Assembly (NCBI GenBank): GCA_000424365.1
Contig: AUJT01000001.1
Location: 1 to 64,000, forward strand
Length of the DNA: 64,000 nt
Reading direction: 5' to 3'
From: Lachnospiraceae bacterium NK4A144
GTDB lineage: Bacteria; Bacillota; Clostridia; Lachnospirales; Lachnospiraceae
The first letter of the stretch is position 1. The number at the start of each line of letters is the position of its first letter. Under the pieces are notes generated by a model that saw nothing but the letters and a program-made list of their open reading frames with translations, had not been told where the DNA came from and ran no database searches. Below are positions 17,169 to 25,798 of the stretch, one piece after another. Both the position numbers and the translations under genes were made by a program.

Positions 17169-18722
17169 ATGCAAAGGAAGACTATACACATAATTGTAAC
17201 CGCAGTAATAGTGGTATGTTTTATTTTTGCGGCAAAATTGTTCATGCCTTCACGTAAAACAAAAAACAATATATTTGATGAAATCTACTATGAAAGACAG
17301 CGTAAAATAGAACCTGTATTTGCTACTTTTAAAGCAGAGGAGACTGTATATGATAAGTTGCCTCAATTCAAATATGAAGATCCTGAAAGAGAATACCGCA
17401 ATTTACATGAATATGAATCAATCACCTCCGAATACAGAGATGATGAGTTGAACCCAAATCAGGGTATAGTCATATATTATTACAAAAAACCAAGGTATAT
17501 ATCATTTGAATTATGTGAAAAATATGATAATGGTATGTATTACATGTACTTCAGATATGATTTGGCAGATTCCACACTCTCATTCGATAAAATACATCTG
17601 TATAAGATTGAAAATGGTAAGGTGTTATACGGTGAAGACGGCAATGCTATTGACTACAGTGAAGCAGAGATAATGGACTGGTTTAAAAGCAATGGAATAT
17701 CCGAAGAAGATCTCAAAAGGAAAAAGCATTGGTTTATCTATGATAAGGTACTGAAGGACTGGGTTATTTATAATGATAAGACTGCTTATAGTATTGATAA
17801 TTATGGTGATTATAAGGTGACAGATGATGATATGATAGATAATTATCAGTCAGAAAAAGCGGATTCTGAAAATCATAAAAGTATTCCACTTAATGAAGAA
17901 TACTTTCCTGACGAGTGTTTCAGAAATTATCTGAAAGAAAAATTCGATATGGATAAAAATAACATATTGTCAGGTGATGAGATCGGCCTTGCTGAAAGAC
18001 TATACATTAATTGTGACCAGGGATGTAGAAATATGGCGAGTCTTGCGGGGATAGAATACCTTACTGAATTAAAGTATCTTGATTGTTATGGTTCGTCGGT
18101 CAAAGACATTGATCTGTCAAAAAATGAGTTGCTTGAAAAACTCTATTGCAACGATACAGCGATAGAAAAACTTGATTTGTCACATAACGTCAATTTGCAG
18201 AAGTTAAAGTGTTCCGAGACCAAAATAACAGGACTGAATCTGTCAGAGAATAAGAAATTAACCGAACTCGTATTTCAGAACACAGAAATAAGCGCAATCA
18301 ATCTTTCATCAAATAAATCTATTGAATACCTGGATTGCAGTAAATCAGCCATGACAAGGGTAGAATTATCTGATTTGCCAAATCTGGAAACGTTTATTTG
18401 CGCAGGGAGCCGGATAAACGAGATTGATGTCAGTAATAATAAAAATCTCATGTATCTTGATATTTCAGATACAGATATAAGTGATACAGACTTTTCACAA
18501 AATAGTAAGCTTAGACATCTGTCATGTAGCAATTGTGCAGGTATAAAGGACATCGATTTAACTAATAACACTGAACTTGGCTATCTGGATATTAAAGGAA
18601 CACAGATTAAACAGATGGATTTATCACAATTCACAGAAATATATGGAATCAGATGCGATAGGGATACGGAGATTACAGGTGTTGACAGTGCATATATAAA
18701 TGATGGAATGGGTGCAGGATGA
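17169..18722 (+). CDS. Membrane-anchored leucine-rich repeat protein
   Basis: 517 residues. An N-terminal anchor (residues 5-24) precedes a unique region, an EF-hand-like segment (DECFRNYLKEKFDMDKNN) and about ten LRRs of about 21 residues of the form LEKLYCNDTAIEKLDLSHN. Extracellular LRRs of this class are common in gut Firmicutes surface proteins. The last codons run into the serine recombinase relic that starts near 18700, so the original C-terminus may have been lost. Partner unknown. Confidence 0.75.
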   Translation: MQRKTIHIIVTAVIVVCFIFAAKLFMPSRKTKNNIFDEIYYERQRKIEPVFATFKAEETVYDKLPQFKYEDPEREYRNLHEYESITSEYRDDELNPNQGIVIYYYKKPRYISFELCEKYDNGMYYMYFRYDLADSTLSFDKIHLYKIENGKVLYGEDGNAIDYSEAEIMDWFKSNGISEEDLKRKKHWFIYDKVLKDWVIYNDKTAYSIDNYGDYKVTDDDMIDNYQSEKADSENHKSIPLNEEYFPDECFRNYLKEKFDMDKNNILSGDEIGLAERLYINCDQGCRNMASLAGIEYLTELKYLDCYGSSVKDIDLSKNELLEKLYCNDTAIEKLDLSHNVNLQKLKCSETKITGLNLSENKKLTELVFQNTEISAINLSSNKSIEYLDCSKSAMTRVELSDLPNLETFICAGSRINEIDVSNNKNLMYLDISDTDISDTDFSQNSKLRHLSCSNCAGIKDIDLTNNTELGYLDIKGTQIKQMDLSQFTEIYGIRCDRDTEITGVDSAYINDGMGAG

Positions 18723-18880
18723 GAAGGATGAAGATCCGGAAGTCATTGTATCAATTATCAGAAGTATTGTTGAGAGAATTATTGTTACCCAGGAAGGCAA
18801 GGACAGTAATGTTCATCTGTTCCTGAAAGGACAGCCGGGTGAGAACTACGACGATTTTTTCGCCGATAGCGACACACTTA
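18700..18880 (+). pseudogene. Serine recombinase C-terminal remnant
   Basis: The frame from 18700 reads EDPEVIVSIIRSIVERIIV then SNVHLFLKGQPGENY, like the extreme C-terminus of large serine recombinases of conjugative elements. The catalytic and DNA-binding parts are absent. It lies at the junction between the LRR gene and a macrodomain fragment, and probably marks a past integration or excision event. Confidence 0.6.
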
Positions 18881-18922
18881 TCGATGCCGAGTCTCGCAGT
18901 GACAAGCTGTGTGATTCAGAAG

Positions 18923-19351
18923 GGTGTCGCAAATATTATTCACAGCAAAGCCGGGCTTTCTCTAAGATTTAAGTGCAATTGTATTATGAGAGCACAAGGG
19001 CATGAGGAACCTACAGGTAAAGCAAAGATTACTCCTGCATACAATCTTCCGTGTAAATATGTTATTCATACCGTGGTACCAATAGTGCAAGGATCGTATA
19101 CTAAAAGACATGAAGAGCTATTGGCATCATGTTATAGATCTTGCTTGGATATTGCAGAAGAGAATAATGTAGAGAGTATTGCACTGTGCTGTATATCAAC
19201 CGGAGTCTTTATGTTTCCAAATCAGAGGGCAGCAGAGATAGCTGTTGATACCGTAAAAGCGTGGCTGGCAGAGACCGGTAGCCAGATGAAGGTTGTATTT
19301 AATGTTTACAAGGATTTGGATTTAGAGATATATAGTGAATTATTGCAGTAG
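18923..19351 (+). pseudogene. Truncated zinc-macrodomain copy
   Basis: From about 18923 the frame matches the second part of the macrodomain protein at 11102-11884 (ANIIHSKAG, PTGKAKITPAYNLP, SIALCCISTGVFMFPNQRA, VFNVYKDLDLEIY), roughly 80 percent identical by eye. It lacks the N-terminal 120 residues, including NAAN and the Cys/His zinc ligands, and reads HTVVP where the intact copy has HTVGP. ATG 18839 could start a 170-residue product, but its first 28 residues are unrelated. Not a working hydrolase. Confidence 0.8.
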
Positions 19352-19449
19352 AAGGATGGTACTCAGTATTTGGGAGATCAAGAAAAAATATCAACATTAT
19401 TTCATTTTGTAACAAGCTATATTGAGATCCAGGTTAGCAGATAGGTTAC

Positions 19450-19487
19450 ACAGCATCGGATAGTCAAATGTCCGGTGCTGTTTTTTT
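19450..19487 (+). terminator. Strong intrinsic terminator
   Basis: An 11-bp stem, ACAGCATCGGA (19450-19460) with TCCGGTGCTGT (19471-19481), one wobble pair, then a T-run. It closes the macrodomain-fragment region. Confidence 0.88.
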
Positions 19488-19583
19488 AATGCCATGCTTC
19501 TATTAGCCAAAAGCAGAAAAAAATTAAAAATGGCTAATAGATATAAGATTCTGAATTTAAATGTAAATTATTTCTTATGCGGT

Positions 19584-19610
19584 TAAGGAAATCATTTAAT
19601 CTGTCGATAT
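19584..19610 (+). promoter_or_regulatory. Sigma-28-like (flagellar) promoter
   Basis: TAAG (19584-19587), 15-base spacer, GTCGATAT (19603-19610), close to the sigma-28/SigD consensus TAAA-N15-GCCGATAA. It precedes the gene at 19717. Inference from sequence only. Confidence 0.5.
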
Positions 19611-19626
19611 ACTAAATAGCGATGGA

Positions 19627-19676
19627 AGCGTGTTTTTCAATGGGTTGAAATTCGTTGAAAAATGCGCTTTTTCTTT
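19627..19676 (+). terminator. Leader hairpin with T-run before 19717 gene
   Basis: A 14-bp stem (19627-19640 with 19655-19668) including two G-U pairs, followed by T-rich sequence. It lies between the sigma-28-like promoter and the gene, so it may attenuate transcription. The remainder of 19352-19716 holds a 10-bp inverted repeat (19500-19509/19531-19540) and no gene. Confidence 0.65.
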
Positions 19677-19716
19677 TGAAGGAAACAAACGACGGCTCGT
19701 AATAAGGAGAAGCCTT

Positions 19717-20292
19717 ATGAATATATTTCTTAACCCGAATCATGAAGAGCAAAAAAGGATTACAACATCCAAAGAGCTTGCCCAATATATCTTACAAAGT
19801 GGAAATGATATAGAAAAGATGTCAGAGGAAGACCGCACTAAGATGGATGCCAAGATAACTGCCAAGCTTCAATCTGGTAAAAAGCTGTCACAGAAAGAGA
19901 TGGACTATCTAAGAAAAACCAATTCCATTCTGTACGCACATGCTTTGAGAGTACAGAGAATGGCAGAGGCTGTAGAGGAACAGCTAAAGCATGCAAAGAG
20001 CAAGGAAGAGGCTGACCAGATCATATCTTCTGCCCTAAGTGGCATATCAAAAAATGATCCTGACAGGGAGTACATCTTTGCGGCTGTCAATCGTATTTCG
20101 ACAGAATTTCATAAATCAGGTGCTTATGAGAAACTCCCGAATACAGTTGAAGAGGGAGATAAAGAGGGAAAAGAAAGCGGAGACGTCTTTTCTGATGCGG
20201 AAGATGATGAGGGCGAAGGTTTTGACCTTAAGAACTGGAGCCCACTTAGAGAAGTATATGACAGCATGCCCACATTTTCTGTAGGAGCGTAG
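19717..20292 (+). CDS. Helical protein of unknown function
   Basis: 191 residues beginning MNIFLNPNHEEQKRITTSKE, mostly charged helices (about 20-140) and an acidic C-terminal tail (EDDEGEGFDL). No signal peptide or membrane span. Start ATG 19717 has AAGGAG. It resembles short proteins found with DUF6033 and flagellar-associated genes in Lachnospiraceae, and its promoter looks sigma-28-like, so a motility-linked exported or chaperone role is possible. No known domain. Confidence 0.65.
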   Translation: MNIFLNPNHEEQKRITTSKELAQYILQSGNDIEKMSEEDRTKMDAKITAKLQSGKKLSQKEMDYLRKTNSILYAHALRVQRMAEAVEEQLKHAKSKEEADQIISSALSGISKNDPDREYIFAAVNRISTEFHKSGAYEKLPNTVEEGDKEGKESGDVFSDAEDDEGEGFDLKNWSPLREVYDSMPTFSVGA

Positions 20293-20477
20293 ATGAACGT
20301 AGATGTATTCAGGAAGAGATTTATCACAGGAGAAGTATAGAAGCTTTTCTTAATGAGCCGATGCTTGGCTCGGGGATATTTGCTTTCGGAGATACCACAA
20401 AAAACGTGTTAACAGCTTATGGAGTGATGATATAAATCCCTAATGGTTTTGATTTATAAGGAAAGGTTGGTGACGAT

Positions 20478-20699
20478 ATGAATAATACGATCAATGTAAA
20501 TGGTATGACGAGCTATTATAGCAGTTTTACCAAATCTGTTACTTCTCAGACGGCGGTGGATAAAGATTCGAAGGTTAATAGCGGGACTAAAATAGTATTT
20601 TATGTAACATATCAGGTATGGAATGCGGGAGGGTACAGAGCCTTCCCGCTTTGCATTTCACAACAAAAAAACTGCGGTTCACGTATCGGTGATCATTAG
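20478..20699 (+). CDS. Small ORF, probably truncated
   Basis: 73 residues. The first 40 (MNNTINVNGMTSYYSSFTKS...) look like the N-terminus of the small exported proteins seen in this locus. The rest runs through a hairpin (20622-20657) and a LytTR operator and is unlike protein sequence. Likely a gene whose body was lost. Upstream 20293-20477 contains only hairpins. Confidence 0.35.
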   Translation: MNNTINVNGMTSYYSSFTKSVTSQTAVDKDSKVNSGTKIVFYVTYQVWNAGGYRAFPLCISQQKNCGSRIGDH

Positions 20700-20721
20700 T
20701 GCGTCTGAAATAACCGATAAT
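20653..20721 (+). promoter_or_regulatory. LytTR operator 1 and promoter
   Basis: Direct repeats GCATTTCAC (20653-20661) and GCGGTTCAC (20674-20682) have starts exactly 21 bp apart, followed by a CGATAAT -10-like box at 20715-20721. The same arrangement occurs at 22901 and 23801. It precedes the response regulator gene, so autoregulation is expected. Confidence 0.75.
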
Positions 20722-20754
20722 ATAGATATAGTATGCCCAAAGGAAGGATGTTAT

Positions 20755-21495
20755 ATGAAACTGGCAATCTGTGATGATGATAAGAAAATACGGGAACTGA
20801 TTGAGGAGTCTGTCAGGGAAGTATCTGGAGATATGGAGATTGAAGTGTTTGCTGATGCAAGGGGTATCCTGGCTCCCGGATTCGACGCAGATATACTTTT
20901 TCTGGATATACAGATGCCGGGGATTGACGGAATGAATGCCGCAAGGATGATACGTGCGGATGGAAAGAAGACGGTCATTGTATTCGTTACAGCACTTGAG
21001 GAAGAGGTGTTCAAGGCATTTGAGGTCGGGGCATTTAATTATATCGTAAAGCCTTTTGGAAAGAAACGAATTACGGAAGTAATAAAACGCGCGATTGAGC
21101 AGGCTGATGAAGTCCGTTATATTGAAAAAACTCTCACGGAGAAAGAGGATGAAAAACATTCCGCCCATGTCATAACCGTAAGATCAGGCGGCTCAAACAG
21201 AAAGGTGATACTGTCGGAAATAGTGTATGCTGAAATCTTTGACAGACGGATAATTCTTCATATGAAGGATCGCGATAATGTTGACTATAACGGGAGAATA
21301 TCGGAACTGGAAAGCATTTCCGGTCAGGATTTCTTTCGGGTTCACAGGGCGTATCTGATCAATCTGGCTTATGTGAAATCCTATGATTCCAAGTCCGTCC
21401 GGGTGGGTGATGCAGAAATTCCCGTTGCCCGGGGAAAATATCAGGATCTTATAAAAGCTTACCTTTCCTATTACACACGGAGGGAAGGTCTATGA
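20755..21495 (+). CDS. LytTR family response regulator
   Basis: 246 residues: receiver domain (1-120) with acidic pocket CDDD (6-9), phosphoacceptor Asp51 (LFLDIQMPG) and the late Lys in IVKPFG. A LytTR DNA-binding domain follows (about 145-240: ITVRSGGSNRKVILSEIVYAE, FFRVHRAYLINL). It belongs to the AgrA/VirR type, which binds paired direct repeats one or two helical turns apart. Start ATG 20755 has AAGGAAGG. The stop overlaps the sensor kinase start (ATGA). Confidence 0.93.
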   Translation: MKLAICDDDKKIRELIEESVREVSGDMEIEVFADARGILAPGFDADILFLDIQMPGIDGMNAARMIRADGKKTVIVFVTALEEEVFKAFEVGAFNYIVKPFGKKRITEVIKRAIEQADEVRYIEKTLTEKEDEKHSAHVITVRSGGSNRKVILSEIVYAEIFDRRIILHMKDRDNVDYNGRISELESISGQDFFRVHRAYLINLAYVKSYDSKSVRVGDAEIPVARGKYQDLIKAYLSYYTRREGL

Positions 21496-22898
21496 TGGAA
21501 TATCTGGTTAATAATTTTCAGTCATATGCGGAAGCGTATATCCGTGTTCTTATTGAATTGTATATGTTGCTGAATGTGGCTCTTCTTATATATTGGCTCA
21601 GGCCGTTTATGTGCAACAAAAGATCCGTTTATGTCTCTGCGGTAGTGTACTATGCGCTGTGGCTGGTCTGTAACTATGCAGGAACAAGCAAGGAGATGGA
21701 CAGGATTCTGACTATCGGGTTTTTAGTTCTGGCAATTCTTATTGCCTGGCTCTTAGATAACAGAAGAAATCTGGTGCAGAAGGTCTTTCTGTTTTTTGTT
21801 TTTCGTCTGATAAGTTGGCTGTCTATAGAACTGTTTACTGAAATAGGCTTCTGGGAGAGGAATCTTGTTTTTAAATTCGATTGGTATCAGCATAGTGTAG
21901 AGGCTACTGTCATTGAATTCTTAGTATGGAATCCTGTTCAGTACGGACTTGCATTAATGCTCTTATATGCAGTCATAAGGATTCTCCATAAGACATACCG
22001 GTATAAGCGTGATGAACTGACATGGCAGGAGTTAATCCTGCTGCTTGCGCCGGCGGCAAGCCTGCTTTTGGTAAAACCGATCATGTCATCCTATTTTTTT
22101 CTATGGATGGACGGAATAGAAAACGGAAGCATCAAAGAGAACATACCGGCAAACCCATACAGGGCTCTTTTTTGCCTGGTGGCTTATGTGCCGATCATTG
22201 CAGTTATCGTGCTATACCAAAAGCTGAAGGAAAAGCAGGAAGAGGAGTATGTGAAGGACTCTGCCAGAAAGCAGGTTGGTGATATGGTCGGACATGTGGA
22301 ACACATCGAGGAAATATACGACAGGATGAGGGGGATCCGCCATGACTTTGGAAATCATCTGACGGTCATTGAAAGACTTGCAGAAGACGGAAAAACCAAG
22401 GAACTGTCCGATTATATCAGAGAACTTGGGGAGAATATCGAGAGCCTGCAGCCCATGATAAAAACAGGAAATGCAGTTACGGATGTAGTGTTGTCGGAGA
22501 CGGCTGAAAAATGTGAGAAAGAAGGGATCACTTTCGAAAGCGCATTTGCATATCCGGATGGTCTGGATATTAATCCGTTTGATATCAGTGTGGTGTTAAC
22601 AAACGCTCTGCAAAATGCCATAGAAGCGTCTTCATCAGTGTCAGATCCTCAGATCAGGATAAAATCGGTTCAAAAGGAGCGGGTATTTATCATAAATGTC
22701 AGAAACATTATTCAGGGAAGAGTATATATCACAGAAGACGGACTGCCGGAAACATCTAAGCGTGAATCGGGTCATGGATATGGGCTTAAAAATATAAGAA
22801 ATATCGCTGCGAAATATAAGGGTGATATAGAGATCAGGCAGGAAGAGAAGGATGGAAAGCTGTATTTCATTCTCAACATAATGCTGATGGGCGCTTGA
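21492..22898 (+). CDS. GHKL sensor histidine kinase (AgrC-like)
   Basis: 468 residues: five to six membrane spans in the first 245 residues, then a coiled linker and a kinase core of the GHKL type with MRGIRHDFGNHL (phospho-His near 282), the N box LTNALQNAIEAS near 370, and GHGYGLKNIRNIA. AgrC-like sensors bind peptides or small signals at the membrane. It is translationally coupled to the LytTR regulator. No peptide precursor or AgrB-like protease is visible next to it, so the signal is unknown. Confidence 0.9.
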   Translation: MMEYLVNNFQSYAEAYIRVLIELYMLLNVALLIYWLRPFMCNKRSVYVSAVVYYALWLVCNYAGTSKEMDRILTIGFLVLAILIAWLLDNRRNLVQKVFLFFVFRLISWLSIELFTEIGFWERNLVFKFDWYQHSVEATVIEFLVWNPVQYGLALMLLYAVIRILHKTYRYKRDELTWQELILLLAPAASLLLVKPIMSSYFFLWMDGIENGSIKENIPANPYRALFCLVAYVPIIAVIVLYQKLKEKQEEEYVKDSARKQVGDMVGHVEHIEEIYDRMRGIRHDFGNHLTVIERLAEDGKTKELSDYIRELGENIESLQPMIKTGNAVTDVVLSETAEKCEKEGITFESAFAYPDGLDINPFDISVVLTNALQNAIEASSSVSDPQIRIKSVQKERVFIINVRNIIQGRVYITEDGLPETSKRESGHGYGLKNIRNIAAKYKGDIEIRQEEKDGKLYFILNIMLMGA

Positions 22899-22900
22899 GT

Positions 22901-22968
22901 GCGGTTTACAACATAATAGATGCGGTTCGCGTAAAGGCACTTGATTCAGTGAAAAAACTTACGATAAT
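22901..22968 (+). promoter_or_regulatory. LytTR operator 2 and promoter
   Basis: GCGGTTTAC (22901-22909) and GCGGTTCGC (22922-22930) have starts 21 bp apart. A CGATAAT box follows at 22962-22968. It precedes the FliD-like gene. Confidence 0.75.
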
Positions 22969-23004
22969 CACAGTAGATACCTGTTTGGAGAGGAGGTGAA
23001 AGGG

Positions 23005-23736
23005 ATGATCAGGTTTAACAGTTTTAATTATGGCAGTCTGTTTGGGTACGGATCGGGCAGTTCTCTTTATAGCAATCTTTCACAGCTTTCAAGTGTGAGA
23101 TCCGGATCATACGCTAAGGCACTCAAATCCTATTATGGAAGGAATAATCAGACTGCTTCCACACAAAAGAACTCAGCTGTCAATAAGTATAATTACAGTA
23201 CCTACACACAGCAGAGTGGCCTGTCAAATGTTTCTAAGGAGAGCACCGATTTATCTGCGGCAGCAAAGAAACTGACAGATACGGGCAAGGAGGGTCTTTT
23301 TGCCAGTGAGGAAAAATATGATGCGGATGCAGCATATAAGGTAGCCAGTGATTTCGTGACAAATTATAATGAAACACTGGATGCGGTAAACAAGACCACG
23401 AATGCGGCTGTGAGCAGTGCGGCAGGAAGCATGACCAGGATGACCGGAGTAATGACCAAAAGCCTCAGCGGAATAGGCATTTCTGTAGGAAAAGATGGTA
23501 GAATGTCCATAAACGAGGAAGAGTTCAAGAATGCCGGTTTTGACAAAGTGAAGTCAATGCTTGGTACGAACGGATCTTTTGCAAGAATCATAGGATCTTC
23601 TGCGCAAAGACTCAGCTCAGCTGCGGAACAGCAGAGCCGTCAGATGTCATTGGGAAGTACCGGACTTTACGGCAGGTATGGATCTTATTTTGGAAATTAC
23701 GGCTTCGGTGGCTCTCGTTTTGATGGTTGGATCTAA
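23005..23736 (+). CDS. FliD-like secreted protein
   Basis: 243 residues. The N-terminus (SFNYGSLFGYGSGSSLYSNL) is Ser/Gly/Tyr-rich and lacks a Sec signal. The middle and end (ASDFVTNYNETLDAV, GIGISVGKDGRMSINEEEF, VKSMLGTNGSFA) resemble the C-terminal region of the flagellar cap FliD, though much shorter than the usual 400 or more residues. The Tyr/Gly-rich tail is unusual. I start at ATG 23005, since GAGGAGG is spaced for it rather than for GTG 22996. Driven by LytTR operator 2. Likely exported by the flagellar apparatus; function unknown. Confidence 0.6.
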   Translation: MIRFNSFNYGSLFGYGSGSSLYSNLSQLSSVRSGSYAKALKSYYGRNNQTASTQKNSAVNKYNYSTYTQQSGLSNVSKESTDLSAAAKKLTDTGKEGLFASEEKYDADAAYKVASDFVTNYNETLDAVNKTTNAAVSSAAGSMTRMTGVMTKSLSGIGISVGKDGRMSINEEEFKNAGFDKVKSMLGTNGSFARIIGSSAQRLSSAAEQQSRQMSLGSTGLYGRYGSYFGNYGFGGSRFDGWI

Positions 23737-23767
23737 GTGATTTCTCAAAGATGGAATAGTATCAGGT

Positions 23768-23800
23768 AAGGCGTTCTGTGTATAATCGGAGCGCCTTTTT
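23768..23800 (+). terminator. Terminator after FliD-like gene
   Basis: AAGGCGTTC (23768-23776) pairs with GAGCGCCTT (23789-23797), followed by T's, directly before LytTR operator 3. Confidence 0.8.
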
Positions 23801-23867
23801 GCCGTTCACAGCAAAATAAGTGCGGTTCACGCAAACATGGTTCATTGTGGCGTTCCGGTAACCGATA
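23801..23867 (+). promoter_or_regulatory. LytTR operator 3 and promoter
   Basis: GCCGTTCAC (23801-23809) and GCGGTTCAC (23822-23830) have starts 21 bp apart, with CGATA at 23863-23867 at the same offset as in operators 1 and 2. It precedes the coiled-coil gene at 23927. Confidence 0.75.
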
Positions 23868-23926
23868 CCCACTATATAAGGTATATAAGGAATTCCGGCA
23901 CGGAGGCCGGTGGAAAAGAGGTGCTT

Positions 23927-24718
23927 ATGAATGGAATCGCAGGAGTCTCTTTTCAGGAAGTTCCCGGAGGATTAAAAGTTCATGTAAGGAAGAGTCAAAA
24001 CAAGTCCTCGGCAGGAAAACTGAAGAAACGGTTACCATACAATTTCAAGCAGATGTCAAAGCAGATCATGCAGGCGAAGACATCTGATGCTGCGCGTCCG
24101 CTGGTGGCAAAAGCACAGGCAAAGCTTTCATGGCTATATAAGAAACTGCGCAGTGGTGAATATGGTGACAGTGAGATAGCTGCCGCTATCATACATGCCG
24201 CAGCTATGGAAAGGATCGCAAAGCGTAAGGTCAGGCATCTGGAAGAAGAGGAAGCCGCTGAAAATGAAAGTAGTGTGATGGGGGTTCCCGGTGAGGAAGA
24301 GGAGATATACGGAAAAGATGAATTAAAGGCTGGTCTTGAAGATAGTGAGGAGATCTCAGAGGAAATGATGAAACAGATGATGGAGGAGATAGAGGAACTT
24401 GAAGAAGAGCTGGCGGAAGATGTGATGTCAGAGCTGCAGGATATGATATCCTGTGCAAGCGGAGATATGACAGAGGAAGAAATAGAAGAGTTGAAACGAA
24501 AACACCGGAATGATGAGGAACGTCAGATCACGCGTGCAGATCTTAAATATCTGAAGGCACTGTTTGATAGGTTGGAGCAGGAGAAAAAACAGGTATCTTC
24601 CGGGAATATCGGGCAGACGTCGGGCTCATCAGAATCATTTTCCTGTGTCGTTGACTGCATTCCCGATGTGGAGGCAGTAGATGTTGGTGTTGGAAGTTTT
24701 GTAGATGCATGTGTATGA
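23927..24718 (+). CDS. Acidic coiled-coil protein, paralogue of 45792 gene
   Basis: 263 residues beginning MNGIAGVSFQEVPGG. A basic region (15-110) with LPYNFKQMSKQIMQAKTSD precedes a long Glu-rich coiled coil (about 125-235) and a low-complexity end. MTEEEIEELKRKHRNDEE and ADLKYLKAL closely match the protein at 45792-46853 (MSEEELEELKRKHRAAE, ADMDYLKGM), so they are paralogues. No signal peptide. Start 23927 has AAGAGG. Controlled by LytTR operator 3 and probably co-transcribed with the two genes below. Function unknown. Confidence 0.7.
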   Translation: MNGIAGVSFQEVPGGLKVHVRKSQNKSSAGKLKKRLPYNFKQMSKQIMQAKTSDAARPLVAKAQAKLSWLYKKLRSGEYGDSEIAAAIIHAAAMERIAKRKVRHLEEEEAAENESSVMGVPGEEEEIYGKDELKAGLEDSEEISEEMMKQMMEEIEELEEELAEDVMSELQDMISCASGDMTEEEIEELKRKHRNDEERQITRADLKYLKALFDRLEQEKKQVSSGNIGQTSGSSESFSCVVDCIPDVEAVDVGVGSFVDACV

Positions 24719-24756
24719 AATGGATTTCAGAACAAAAGTCAAAGGAGGGCAAATGT

Positions 24757-25716
24757 ATGGCAATTGATTTAACTACACTTAACACCACAGAGATCATACC
24801 GCAGAAGGTTTACAATTTGAACAATTCCTATAAGGCTGATCAGAATAAGATCAGGGAAAACTGGGAAGAGAAAAAGGCGACTGCTATAGATCTGATCGAG
24901 GAATCAAAAAAGAACGGAACATATAGAGAAAGTGCTTCGCTTGAAGGCACCGGTGTAAGTGGTCTTACTGCCGGGAAAGGTGCATATTGTAATTATTCGC
25001 TGGATGCGTTCTTTAGGAAAGATATGCCGCTTTTATCTGATGATAACGGAAACTTTACAGTTGGAGGAGCAACATTTACCAGAGAGGAACTTGAAGAATG
25101 CCGCGCTGTCATGAAGGCTGCTGTAGATGGAATTGGATGCGGAATTGGTAAGAATACGAACATAGATTACAGAAACTATGCAGAAATGGAGATTGCGGCA
25201 GGTGGTGTCAGGGCGTATGCCAGCGAGAATCTTACTGAAAAACAGGCGGCGGTAGTAAATAAAGCGATGAAGGAATACAACGACGCACTAATAAAACATG
25301 AAAAGGATACGCTTGAAAGAGCAGGCACCATTGATATATCGGGAAGTGATGTGTCCAAATATTATAGAAAAGCACAGCCTATCCCTAAAGAGATGCTTGA
25401 TCGTATACATAGTTTCAATAGTAACTCGAAACTAAATAGCGGCGATGTAGGGACTATTCAGTCTGCAACTAATGAGGATCTTATAAGTAAGATTAGGGAT
25501 ATGTTCTCGAAACTTGACTATTCTGACAGTTCATCGCTTGATACTGTTTCTGAAAAGTATAAGGAATACATTACTCCGGCTAAGATGTCACTTGGGGTTT
25601 CCTCTGCGAATGGATACTTGTCACAGGCTCTGAATCAGGACATATTGGGATTCCAAAGCCTGTTCAAGAACATGATGAATGTCATAAGGTATCGTTCAAT
25701 AGATTTCAGGATGTAA
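24757..25716 (+). CDS. DUF3879-like protein of unknown function
   Basis: 319 residues. The central part (TFTREELEECRAVMKAAVDG, IDYRNYAEMEIAAGGVRAYA, LTEKQAAVVNKAMKEYND) resembles the DUF3879 family of gut Clostridia (family call from memory, moderate). No membrane span or signal peptide. Start ATG 24757 has AAAGGAGG. It lies 38 bases after the coiled-coil gene, in the LytTR-controlled group. Role unknown; similar proteins sit with flagellar-type exported proteins. Confidence 0.6.
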   Translation: MAIDLTTLNTTEIIPQKVYNLNNSYKADQNKIRENWEEKKATAIDLIEESKKNGTYRESASLEGTGVSGLTAGKGAYCNYSLDAFFRKDMPLLSDDNGNFTVGGATFTREELEECRAVMKAAVDGIGCGIGKNTNIDYRNYAEMEIAAGGVRAYASENLTEKQAAVVNKAMKEYNDALIKHEKDTLERAGTIDISGSDVSKYYRKAQPIPKEMLDRIHSFNSNSKLNSGDVGTIQSATNEDLISKIRDMFSKLDYSDSSSLDTVSEKYKEYITPAKMSLGVSSANGYLSQALNQDILGFQSLFKNMMNVIRYRSIDFRM

Positions 25717-25798
25717 CTGATTAAATGGTGCTAAAGGAACAAACTATAGCAAATTTTTATTAGTAATATGCAATCATGAAGTAAAGGAGACTGATTTC

